NCBI GenBank assembly: GCA_018646985.1 | Contig: JABGTR010000010.1 | Span: 1 to 37,502 of the forward strand | DNA length: 37,502 nt | Source of the DNA: Minisyncoccota bacterium | GTDB lineage: Bacteria > Patescibacteriota > Microgenomatia > UBA1400 > PJMF01 | Direction of reading: 5' to 3' | In this document: in pieces, positions 29,759 through 37,502 of the stretch | Layout: every line of letters starts with the position of its first letter | Position numbering within the stretch: the first letter of the stretch is position 1 | The notes under the pieces: model-generated | Databases searched by the model: none | What the model was told of the DNA's origin: nothing | The model's input: only the letters and a program-made list of their open reading frames with translations | Position numbers and translations under genes: made by a program

Positions 29759-30634
29759 ATGAACAGAAAACTAATCGTCACCCATCATGCTCCAGATTTA
29801 GATGCAATTGGTGCATCCTGGCTACTCAAAACATTTGATGCACAGCACTATGGGAATGCTAAATTTGCTTTTGTTAACCCAGGATCAACGATTAAGTCGT
29901 CAGAGGTAGAAAAGCTAGAGATTGACACCGATGATGTAACCCACGTTGATACAGGACTCGGAAAGTTTGATCACCATCAGCCAGAAAGAGGTCATGATCA
30001 TAGTAGCGCTGCTTCGTTAGTTTTTGAGTATCTTTGCCAAATCCATCCTGATCTTGAAGATGATCACGCTCTAGACATATTGGTCGACTTCATCACTGAG
30101 ATTGACCACTTTGGAGAAATCTATTGGCCTGAAGCTGATCATGATCGCTACAACTTCATGCTTCATGAAATTATTCGGGGGTTAGAGTTTGTCGGCATTC
30201 ACAATGATGAATCTCAGCTTCATTTTGGCTTCACTTGTCTAGATGGCATTTATTCAGCTCTAAAACAGCATGTTAAAGCTAAAGACATTCTAAAAAATAA
30301 GGCGGAGTATTTCCAAACAAAACTAGGTAAATGCATGGCTGTAGAAACTAAGAATGATGACACTTTAAAACTAGCTCAGAAGTATGGAGCCGTAATAGCA
30401 ATTAGAAAAGACTCTTCGGGTGGACATATTCGTATCAAAGCTCGACCAGATGCAGAGCTAGATTTAAAAGATCTGGCCGATGAAATTAAATTAATTGACT
30501 CTACTGGAACTTGGTACTACCACCCCAGCGGAAAGATGCTCATCAATGGCTCTAGAAAACATCGCCAACAAAAAGCCAGCCCCCTTTCATTAGAACAAGT
30601 AATAGAACTAGTTAAAAAGGTTTATGGAAACTAA
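29759..30634 (+). CDS. DHH-superfamily-like phosphoesterase
   Basis: THHAPDLDAIGASWLL and DTGLGKFDHHQPE motifs. ORF track start 29714 includes the promoter; ATG at 29759 preferred. Confidence 0.8.
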   Translation: MNRKLIVTHHAPDLDAIGASWLLKTFDAQHYGNAKFAFVNPGSTIKSSEVEKLEIDTDDVTHVDTGLGKFDHHQPERGHDHSSAASLVFEYLCQIHPDLEDDHALDILVDFITEIDHFGEIYWPEADHDRYNFMLHEIIRGLEFVGIHNDESQLHFGFTCLDGIYSALKQHVKAKDILKNKAEYFQTKLGKCMAVETKNDDTLKLAQKYGAVIAIRKDSSGGHIRIKARPDAELDLKDLADEIKLIDSTGTWYYHPSGKMLINGSRKHRQQKASPLSLEQVIELVKKVYGN

Positions 30635-31100
30635 AAACTGCATCTTCTGTCAAATAGTGGATAAAAAAATGCCAGCTCATGTAGTTTGGGAAGATGAGAC
30701 TCACTTGGCTTTTTTATCAATATTTCCTAATACTAAAGGTTTTACTGTAGTTATTCCTAAAGAACATTGTGAGAGTTATGCTTTTGCACAAAGCGACCAA
30801 GTGTTAACCAGCTTAATAATTGCCACTAAAAAAGTAGCTAACATTCTTGATAACTATTTTGAAGATGTTGGTAGAACCGGAATGTTCTTTGAGGGTTACG
30901 GCGTAGATCATCTTCATAGTAAATTATTCCCCATGCATGGCACGGGAGATATGAAGAAATGGGCTAATATTGAAAGTGAAGAAACAGATCAGTTCTTTGA
31001 GCTCTACCCAGGCTACCTATGCTCGAATAGCTCTCATAGAGCAGCCGATGAACAATTAATAAATCTAGCTAGAGAAATCAGAAAGTCATATCAAGACTGA
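30624..31100 (+). CDS. HIT-family protein
   Basis: CIFCQIVDKKMPAHVVWED and GVDHLHSKLFPMHG histidine triad-like motif. Confidence 0.88.
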   Translation: METKNCIFCQIVDKKMPAHVVWEDETHLAFLSIFPNTKGFTVVIPKEHCESYAFAQSDQVLTSLIIATKKVANILDNYFEDVGRTGMFFEGYGVDHLHSKLFPMHGTGDMKKWANIESEETDQFFELYPGYLCSNSSHRAADEQLINLAREIRKSYQD

Positions 31101-31125
31101 CATTTTTTCAGGATTGATGTATAAT
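31097..31125 (+). promoter_or_regulatory. Promoter CTGACA-N17-TATAAT for rpsU
   Basis: Near-consensus boxes with a 17-nt spacer; -35 overlaps the HIT stop codon. Confidence 0.65.
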
Positions 31126-31137
31126 TCAAAACCTATT

Positions 31138-31422
31138 ATGCCAATCGTAATCAAAACACAAAAAGGTGACTCCACCAGAGATTTAATTCGCCAGTTTAAA
31201 AAAGCAACTGCTGCGACTGATATCGTTAATAAAGTTAAAGACCGTCGTTTTTACGTCAAACCGGCTCAACAAATGAATATTCTTAAAAGTCAAAAGAGAC
31301 GCCTTAAAAATAAAATTCGCAGCCTAAAGAAAATGAAGAATATTTCTCCTCGAGTTATTGCCTACTTAACTGAACGACTTTCTGAAAATAAAGAAAAACC
31401 TGAAAAAAAGCAAAGATCTTAA
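31138..31422 (+). CDS. rpsU: 30S ribosomal protein S21-like
   Basis: MPIVIKTQKGDSTRDLIRQFKKAT...VKDRRFYVKPAQQ; basic protein. ORF track start 31114 lies inside the promoter; ATG at 31138 preferred. Confidence 0.82.
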   Translation: MPIVIKTQKGDSTRDLIRQFKKATAATDIVNKVKDRRFYVKPAQQMNILKSQKRRLKNKIRSLKKMKNISPRVIAYLTERLSENKEKPEKKQRS

Positions 31423-31889
31423 CTTCTCTTTGGCTTAGCTTTAATTTTTGCTTGGACTCTGTACTCCCATTGATCACCATCGCTGGTGTCGAAACTAGTT
31501 GAGTTTGTCATTCGATAGTGATTAACTAAATGATTGCTCAAAGACTCTTGCGTTTCTTTTTCTCTTTCCCTCAATTCTTTAATTTTAATCTGCAGATCAA
31601 CCACCTGTGGCTCTAATTGCAAACCAGATTTTCTCTCCTTAACTTTATTTTTAGACTCAATAGCCTGTTCTTCTACCTCTGCTAGCTGAACATCATTTTC
31701 AAAATAATTCTTCAACATTTGGCGATGATTCTTCAACTCCTCCTTAAACTCATCTAGCTTGTTGGCATTCCGCTCAATAACTTTTTCTAAAGATTGGAGT
31801 GTTTCTGCAAACTGATCAGACTGCTGCGACTCATCTAAAGCTTGGCTGGCTAAATCTTGACTCTTTTGGGGTGGGGTTTGATTATTCAT
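31419..31889 (-). CDS. Hypothetical coiled-coil protein
   Basis: 156 aa, Glu/Lys/Gln-rich heptad-like pattern; convergent overlap with rpsU. Confidence 0.6.
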   Translation of the reverse strand: MNNQTPPQKSQDLASQALDESQQSDQFAETLQSLEKVIERNANKLDEFKEELKNHRQMLKNYFENDVQLAEVEEQAIESKNKVKERKSGLQLEPQVVDLQIKIKELREREKETQESLSNHLVNHYRMTNSTSFDTSDGDQWEYRVQAKIKAKPKRS

Positions 31890-32039
31890 ATTTTCACTTT
31901 ACAGACTAACAAATCTTCTGGCAATAGTTACTTATTTAGAAATTAGTGATAATCATTTATAATATGTTCTTTCCAAAATAATATAAGATAAGAAATTAAT
32001 AAGAAAATCTAGTATAGTTAATATCAGAAAGATCCAACT

Positions 32040-33449
32040 ATGAGAAACCAGAAATCAACAAAAATTGTAGCTACCATCGGACCCGCTACAGAATCAGTAG
32101 AAACATTAACAGCCCTCATCAAAGCTGGTATGAATGTAGCCCGCTTTAACACCAAGCATGCTACCCCAGAATGGCACGACGAAAAAATGAAGAGAGTTCG
32201 AAAAATTTCTGAGGATCTAGACATGGCTGTAGGGATTTTAATTGATCTTCAAGGACCTGAAGTCAGAATAGATTTGCCAGAAGAAAAATCATTCTTAGTT
32301 AAAAGTGGGGAAAAAGCTATCTTCACCAGTAATACTGAAAAAAAAGATGACAAAGTAGCCCACATCCCTCAAGAGGTTATTGATTGTATGTCGGAAGATA
32401 GTCTCATTTTACTTGATGATGGAGCTTGTGAGTTCATTGTCACAGATGTTTCTGATACTGAAATTAAGGTTGAAGCCGTTGTTGATTGTGAAGTTAAGCA
32501 TCGTAAAACCATGAATACCCCTGGAACTATCTTGGGCATGCCTTCAATTACACCCAGAGACATTGACTACCTAGACAATATTGATTCAGAATTAATTGAT
32601 TACGTAGGACTATCTTTTGTAAGAGACACTAAAGACATTGAAAACTTAAAAGAAGAACTGAGTAAAAGAAATATTGATGCAGCGATTATCTCTAAAATTG
32701 AAAACCAAGCAGCTCTAGACAACTTAGATGAAATCATTGCCGAATCAGATGCCATCATGATCGCCAGGGGAGATTTGGGAGTTGAGGTTGAGTATCAACA
32801 ATTAGTTTTTTGGCAAAAAGAGATTATCCGCAAATGTCGTTATGCTGCTAAACCTGTTATCACAGCCACTCAGATGCTCAAATCAATGGTTGATAGCCCT
32901 CGTCCCACTAGAGCAGAAGTAAGTGATGTCGCCAACGCTGTTTACGATGGGACAGATGCGGTGATGCTTTCAGAAGAAACAACTATTGGAAAATACCCAG
33001 TCAAATCTGTTGAAACTCAAGCTGAAATTTCTCTATACAATGAGGGGAAAACTTCTCATGAAATGGAATGGCCAAAAAATATAGATAGTAGTTTGAATAT
33101 TACTTCCAACGCCGCCAACTTGCTTTTTCATAGTGAGCAGCAAATTGATAAAATTGTTTGTCTGACTGAAACCGGTCGCACTGTTAGGCTAATTTCTAGA
33201 TTCAGACCAACACAACCAATTTATGCAATTACACATTTGCCAGATACGTATCATCGTCTTTCACTTACCTATGGAGCAAAACCATATCTAATCGATTTTC
33301 CAGATGGAAAGATTGAGTTGGGCGAGGAATTAATCAAAAAGTTTGAACAAGAAGGTATTACTAAAAAAGGTGAGACCGTGCTCTTTATTCACGGCACAGT
33401 TTGGAAGAAACCTGGCTTAACCAATACACTATCTTTAATCAATACATAA
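32040..33449 (+). CDS. pyk: Pyruvate kinase
   Basis: TKIVATIGPATES, IDLQGPEVR, ISKIENQAALDNLDEII, IMIARGDLGVEV, PVITATQMLKSM. Confidence 0.95.
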   Translation: MRNQKSTKIVATIGPATESVETLTALIKAGMNVARFNTKHATPEWHDEKMKRVRKISEDLDMAVGILIDLQGPEVRIDLPEEKSFLVKSGEKAIFTSNTEKKDDKVAHIPQEVIDCMSEDSLILLDDGACEFIVTDVSDTEIKVEAVVDCEVKHRKTMNTPGTILGMPSITPRDIDYLDNIDSELIDYVGLSFVRDTKDIENLKEELSKRNIDAAIISKIENQAALDNLDEIIAESDAIMIARGDLGVEVEYQQLVFWQKEIIRKCRYAAKPVITATQMLKSMVDSPRPTRAEVSDVANAVYDGTDAVMLSEETTIGKYPVKSVETQAEISLYNEGKTSHEMEWPKNIDSSLNITSNAANLLFHSEQQIDKIVCLTETGRTVRLISRFRPTQPIYAITHLPDTYHRLSLTYGAKPYLIDFPDGKIELGEELIKKFEQEGITKKGETVLFIHGTVWKKPGLTNTLSLINT

Positions 33450-33458
33450 TTTCTGATA

Positions 33459-33472
33459 TTCTATATATAGAA
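33459..33472. repeat. 14-bp perfect palindrome TTCTATATATAGAA
   Basis: Exact palindrome in the pyk/33505 intergenic region. Confidence 0.6.
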
Positions 33473-33504
33473 CATTCATTAATATGTATGGAAGGAAATC
33501 TGCC

Positions 33505-33693
33505 ATGAGTAAAAAAGGTAAAGGACTATTCGCTTTGTTGACTGGTGTTGCTGCTGGAGCAGCAGCCATGTTCCTAAGTAAAGAAGAAAATAGGACCAAG
33601 ACTGTTAAGGCAGCTAAGAAGGCTAAAACTTCAGCTAAAAAAGCTGTGAGAACTGCAAAAAGAAAAGTTGCTACAAAAAAAACTAAAAAATAA
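33505..33693 (+). CDS. Small protein: hydrophobic N-terminal segment plus Lys/Ala-rich tail (YtxH-like/histone-H1-like)
   Basis: MSKKGKGLFALLTGVAAGAAAMFL then KAAKKAKTSAKKAVRTAKRKVATKKTKK; SD ggaagg before ATG 33505. Confidence 0.7.
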   Translation: MSKKGKGLFALLTGVAAGAAAMFLSKEENRTKTVKAAKKAKTSAKKAVRTAKRKVATKKTKK

Positions 33694-33695
33694 AA

Positions 33696-34901
33696 CTAGT
33701 CTGAGTAATACCAGTTGATTAAGTGTTGATCGATATTACCATCAAAAAATTGGTGGATATACTGATCTTTTGATTGAGCACCCGACAGATACTCAAGGCT
33801 TCTCATATTCACTCCTATTCTAGGAGCTAGATTGATTGCTATAGCTAGAAAAATAGTGATTAAAATTGGTTTATAAAATCTAACGTCTCTTTTATTTATT
33901 TCGACTACACCCCAAATTGAAATAATTGTCCAAGTTATAAATCCAGATATTGCATATCTGGTTGATAATGGTGGTAGATACCACCAGAGAAGAACTTGCC
34001 AGATTGTGACTATTGTTATTCCCAATAGCAACTTATCTTTTCTTATTTTTTTAATAAATAGAAACGAGATTGGTAAAAATATAATTAATAGAAACGAAGT
34101 ATAGTCTCTGGCAAATATGAGCTCCATCGGTAGTGTTGGAATCAGCTTTGTTCTTTCCCAGATATAAGATATCAATGAACTGTTACCACCAATTTCCCCT
34201 AATTTAATCAAGTGTTGAGAGAAGGAAAAGAATGGATTACCTGTTTTTAAAAAAGAAAAAAGATAGAAAGGAAGTGGTAATAATAGTGAACCAACTAAGA
34301 AAATCGCCAAGCTACTGAGTTTTTGACGTTGACTCCAAATAAAAACCAAACACAAGAAGAGAGGTAAAAGAAAAATAGAGAATAGCTTGGTAGCCAAAGA
34401 TGCTCCAAGAAGCAGGGCAGAGATGAACAACCAATCCTGTCGATGCTCAGCCCACCACTTAATCAAGAATAGCAAGGCACTAATCTCCCAAAATGCTTTG
34501 GCTACATCCACATAAAAACTAGCAGACTGCCATGCTATGACTTGAAATGTAGATATTATTAAGATAACAACTAAAGACCAGAATCGATTCAGAAATTTTC
34601 TAGATAAAACATAGCTAGAAACTATTAATAGTAATCCAAACAGATAAGCCACAACTTTTGTTCCCAGCTCTCCTGCTACCAAGAAACCTCCACCAAACAC
34701 TAAATCACTCAACAATGGGTTAGCCGATTGATAAAGATCTGGTATAAAGACTAGACTTTGCTGATCTAAAATAGCTTTAATTACTGGTAAATGATACCAA
34801 ACTGCGTCAAAACCTACCTCTGGAGTAAAAACTTGTACCAGGTGTGATGCCCAGGTTAATATTATTAAAATAATAATTGCTTTCTCAAGTATCTTTTGCA
34901 T
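33696..34901 (-). CDS. Polytopic membrane glycosyltransferase-like protein (GT-C/GT39-like)
   Basis: Multi-TM; VGFDAVWYHLPVIKAIL first-loop acidic motif. ATG at 34901 preferred over TTG at 34916. Confidence 0.7.
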   Translation of the reverse strand: MQKILEKAIIILIILTWASHLVQVFTPEVGFDAVWYHLPVIKAILDQQSLVFIPDLYQSANPLLSDLVFGGGFLVAGELGTKVVAYLFGLLLIVSSYVLSRKFLNRFWSLVVILIISTFQVIAWQSASFYVDVAKAFWEISALLFLIKWWAEHRQDWLFISALLLGASLATKLFSIFLLPLFLCLVFIWSQRQKLSSLAIFLVGSLLLPLPFYLFSFLKTGNPFFSFSQHLIKLGEIGGNSSLISYIWERTKLIPTLPMELIFARDYTSFLLIIFLPISFLFIKKIRKDKLLLGITIVTIWQVLLWWYLPPLSTRYAISGFITWTIISIWGVVEINKRDVRFYKPILITIFLAIAINLAPRIGVNMRSLEYLSGAQSKDQYIHQFFDGNIDQHLINWYYSD

Positions 34902-34915
34902 AAAAGGCTCATCCA

Positions 34916-34925
34916 AATTATAATT
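34916..34925. promoter_or_regulatory. Palindromic shared -10 element (AATTATAATT) between GT-C gene (-) and tRNA-Arg (+)
   Basis: TATAAT readable on both strands, correctly placed for both units. Confidence 0.5.
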
Positions 34926-34944
34926 GATAAGTTCATAACTTATA

Positions 34945-35017
34945 GCGCCAGTAGCTCAGTGGATAGAGCAACTGCCTTCTAAGCAGTAGGCCGAAGGTTC
35001 GATTCCTTCCTGGCGCA
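34945..35017 (+). tRNA. tRNA-Arg(TCT)
   Basis: Acceptor gcgccag/ctggcgc, anticodon loop cttctaa, T-arm gaaggttcgattccttc. CCA not encoded. Confidence 0.95.
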
Positions 35018-35096
35018 CAAGGTGAGAACAAAGTTCGAGAAGGTGCCCTGGGGTACAAGGTGAGAACAAAGTTCGAGAAGGTGCCCTGGGGTACAA
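35017..35096 (+). repeat. 38-bp perfect tandem repeat, about 2.1 copies, abutting tRNA-Arg
   Basis: acaaggtgagaacaaagttcgagaaggtgccctggggt at 35017-35054 and 35055-35092, then acaa. Confidence 0.95.
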
Positions 35097-35142
35097 AACT
35101 ACTTACCTTTTAGTAAAAAATAGGGTAGGATTGTCAAGATTT

Positions 35143-35805
35143 ATGTTAGTACCAAAGCAAAAACCAAAAGCCATCATCACTGATGTTGACTCTACTTTAA
35201 CTGAGAGAACCACTTGGTATGAGCTGACTGAAAGACTAGGTGGATCCTCTTATGCTCACGCTGATTTATTTGCCAAATTTCTTAGAGGGGAAATTAGTTT
35301 TCACCAAGTTAAAAAAGATCTTTTCAAGATTTGGAATGCTAATGGCCCCGTTCATAGAGATAAGTTGATTGAAATATTTGAAAATATTCCACTTAGGGGG
35401 GAGGCCTTCTCATTAATTAATCAACTTCAAGAAGATGGGTACACGCTGTGTCTTATCTCTGGTTCTATTGATATGTTTGTCACCCAAATAGCCAAGAAGT
35501 TCAAAATCAACCACCACTATGGCAACTCCATTTTTCACTTTGATGAAGATGGTTACTGGGTTGAACTCGACTATAGTCAAGATGAAGAGTTATTAAAAAT
35601 GGAACAGTTTAATGATTTTCTCGAGAAAACTGGCTTTAAAGAGGATGAGTGTATCGCTATTGGAGATGGGGATAATGACCGCAAAATGTTTGGTCGCGTA
35701 CCCGGAATTATAGTTAACCCCAAATCCGATCACTTAAAAGAGCTAGCCTGGCAAGAAGTTAAGTTTTTACCTCGAGTATTGCAACTTCTCGAATCCATTC
35801 AATAG
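35143..35805 (+). CDS. HAD-family phosphatase, SerB-like
   Basis: DVDSTLTERTTW motif I, CLISGSID motif II, IGDGDNDRKMF motif. ORF track uses TTG at 35131. Confidence 0.85.
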   Translation: MLVPKQKPKAIITDVDSTLTERTTWYELTERLGGSSYAHADLFAKFLRGEISFHQVKKDLFKIWNANGPVHRDKLIEIFENIPLRGEAFSLINQLQEDGYTLCLISGSIDMFVTQIAKKFKINHHYGNSIFHFDEDGYWVELDYSQDEELLKMEQFNDFLEKTGFKEDECIAIGDGDNDRKMFGRVPGIIVNPKSDHLKELAWQEVKFLPRVLQLLESIQ

Positions 35806-35833
35806 TGGTATAATCCCTGGGTTAATATAGTCC

Positions 35834-35839
35834 TATAAT
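35834..35839 (+). promoter_or_regulatory. -10 box TATAAT, 7 nt from ATG 35847
   Basis: cctataat-tatttaa-ATG. Confidence 0.55.
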
Positions 35840-35846
35840 TATTTAA

Positions 35847-36668
35847 ATGTCTTCACAAGAGAAAAAATCTCTAAAAATTGTTTACTTTGACCTCGATCAA
35901 ACTGCCCTACAAGGAGATGAGGGAAAAAGGTGGACTGGTGAAAGCTGGCAAATATTAGCCGTATCTCTAGGGGTTGATAAAAAAAAACACATGGAAATCT
36001 ATGTGAATTATCTGGATGCAATCACTGGGAATGGCAAAGAGGATGAAAAAACTCAAGCTAAAATGACTCGGGATATAGTTAAGCTTTGGCAGGATGCTGC
36101 TAAAAAATCAAAGAATGGGCGAGACCCAATTGGAGTGCTGACTAAGACAAAAATTGATCAAATTTGCAAAGAAATATTCGAGGAACAAATAAAAACAGAG
36201 GTTTTAGAGACAATGAGAGGGCTTATAAAGCTAGGAATAATACCCATCATTAGTACGGGAGGCCTAGCAACAGTTGCAAAAGTTGTTTCTGAAATTATAG
36301 AATCAAAAACCGCAGTTGAAAACACAGGCCTTGAGGGGGTTGAGTTACACTTAGGTAACTCCGAATTTATTTATGATAGTAATAACTTATTAATCGGCTT
36401 TACACATGACCACAAACTTGCTGAAAGAAAACAGGAACAAATTCAAGCCAAAATAAATGAAATAATAAAATTAGTAGGAGTTGGGAACATTCTTTCTATG
36501 GCTGTGAGCGATGGCTCTTCTGATAGGTTAGTTTTTAAAGACATGCCTGGGATAGCCTTTAACTCAAACGATGAGGAGCTAATAGCAGAATCAATTGCGG
36601 AAGCAGCATCTTGGGAAGAGACATTGGAAATTCTTCTACATTTCTTTGGTGAAATGGAAAAAATATAG
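35847..36668 (+). CDS. HAD-like hydrolase
   Basis: FDLDQTALQGDEG motif I, PIISTGG motif II, AVSDGSSDRLVF motif IV. Confidence 0.75.
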   Translation: MSSQEKKSLKIVYFDLDQTALQGDEGKRWTGESWQILAVSLGVDKKKHMEIYVNYLDAITGNGKEDEKTQAKMTRDIVKLWQDAAKKSKNGRDPIGVLTKTKIDQICKEIFEEQIKTEVLETMRGLIKLGIIPIISTGGLATVAKVVSEIIESKTAVENTGLEGVELHLGNSEFIYDSNNLLIGFTHDHKLAERKQEQIQAKINEIIKLVGVGNILSMAVSDGSSDRLVFKDMPGIAFNSNDEELIAESIAEAASWEETLEILLHFFGEMEKI

Positions 36669-36722
36669 AAATATCCTGATTCTTGGAATAAATTCATGTA
36701 TAATCTGATTGTTAATAACCTT

Positions 36723-36797
36723 GGTGGCTGTAGCTCAGTTGGTTAGAGCGTCCCCCTGTGGAGGGGAAGGTCGCGAGTTCGAATCTCGTCAGCCACC
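36723..36797 (+). tRNA. tRNA-His(GTG), with encoded G-1
   Basis: g-gtggctg/cagccac-c acceptor, anticodon loop ctgtgga (GTG), T-arm gcgagttcgaatctcgt. CCA not encoded. Confidence 0.95.
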
Positions 36798-36824
36798 CAA
36801 AATATTGATACATCAATCTAAACT
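36795..36824 (+). repeat. Imperfect direct repeat copy 1 (overlaps the tRNA-His 3' end)
   Basis: ACCCAAAATATTGATACATCAATCTAAACT, 25/30 identical to 37368-37397. Confidence 0.6.
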
Positions 36825-36888
36825 ATCATTTTTATAAAAATGACAAGAATCTGTGATAAAATAAAAGAATAAAATATAAGGAGTAATT

Positions 36889-37272
36889 ATGCCATTTAAT
36901 TTTGAAGGAGATCTTACAGTTGGTGGGAAAAAACTTTCTGATAGTGAAAAGAAAGATGTTCAAGAAACACTCAACAAAAAAGGTGGTTCTGCATTTAACT
37001 TTGGGGATAATGTAGAAGTTGGTGGGAAAATACATAAAGGTAATAAAACCGTTCATCAATCCGAGACTGAACCTACACTTGAAGATGAAGGAGTTAATGT
37101 TCAAGTTGAATCTGGGTATGAAACTGTGGAAGAGAGTGAGTTGCCTGATGGAGCGATCCTAGATGATGATTTAATTGCTGATGGAACTATAGATGTGGAA
37201 GATGAACAATATAAACTTTGGAAACCAGATGTTAAATGTAATGGTAAATTTATTTATATTCCAATAGCCTAA
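36889..37272 (+). CDS. Small acidic hypothetical protein with internal duplication
   Basis: Repeat FNFEGDLTVGGK / FNFGDNVEVGGK; SD aaggag 7 nt before the ATG. Confidence 0.7.
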   Translation: MPFNFEGDLTVGGKKLSDSEKKDVQETLNKKGGSAFNFGDNVEVGGKIHKGNKTVHQSETEPTLEDEGVNVQVESGYETVEESELPDGAILDDDLIADGTIDVEDEQYKLWKPDVKCNGKFIYIPIA

Positions 37273-37367
37273 GTATTAACTAAAAAAATCTAAAAGATAA
37301 AACTTTAGAAATTAAGTAGTGGTTGTGAATAATAGCCAAATAGAGTTCTAACAAACTCCCTTACTCG

Positions 37368-37397
37368 ACCCAAAGTATTGATATGTCAAGCTAAATT
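37368..37397 (+). repeat. Imperfect direct repeat copy 2
   Basis: ACCCAAAGTATTGATATGTCAAGCTAAATT. Confidence 0.6.
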
Positions 37398-37461
37398 AAG
37401 ACTAATAACTCTTTTTTATACCTGTTAAAAGTAAGTGATTTCAGCTATACTGATTCATACT

Positions 37462-37502
37462 ATGTACAACTGGAATACAGACACTACTCGACTTAAAAAA
37501 AA
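37462..37502 (+). CDS. 5' end of a gene truncated by the window
   Basis: TATACT-10nt-ATG then MYNWNTDTTRLKK open to the window end. Confidence 0.4.
   Translation, partial: MYNWNTDTTRLKK

Noticed and set aside
35017-35096. CRISPR array
   Set aside because: The units are directly adjacent with no spacers, and no cas genes were seen.

Overview
The window is a gene-dense, AT-rich bacterial segment that reads like core chromosome of a reduced-genome CPR/Patescibacteria-type organism. That lineage call is an inference from class I LysRS, the short ATP synthase delta subunit, stand-alone small domains and many leaderless-looking starts; I cannot place it further. Main contents: truncated fpg; tRNA-Lys(TTT); alr; a PilM-like(?)/TM/LytR_C protein; a complete F-type ATP synthase operon (atpBEFHAGDC); greA; a class I lysS-HD-NYN operon; serS; secA; a stand-alone riboflavin kinase; a surface-glycan block (flippase, frameshifted methyltransferase, GT4, GT2 fused to a GT-C-like membrane domain, another membrane protein); prs; proS; a DHH-like phosphoesterase; HIT; rpsU; a pyruvate kinase with an atypical K+ site; a KA-rich small protein; a second GT-C-like membrane protein; tRNA-Arg(TCT) followed by a 38-bp tandem repeat; two HAD phosphatases; tRNA-His(GTG); and a small acidic orphan between imperfect repeats. 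I see no CRISPR array, transposase or obvious defence island. The most interesting signals are: (1) recurrent promoter/start architecture with a -10 box 7-8 nt from the ATG, including two 10-bp palindromic -10 boxes between divergent units; (2) a pyruvate kinase with Lys in the S77 position plus Leu-Gln at 113/114; (3) fpg stopped by an in-frame TAG with zinc-finger coding still readable downstream; (4) mutually exclusive hairpins before atpB and a leader ORF with a palindromic operator before greA; (5) structured repeats next to tRNA 3' ends.
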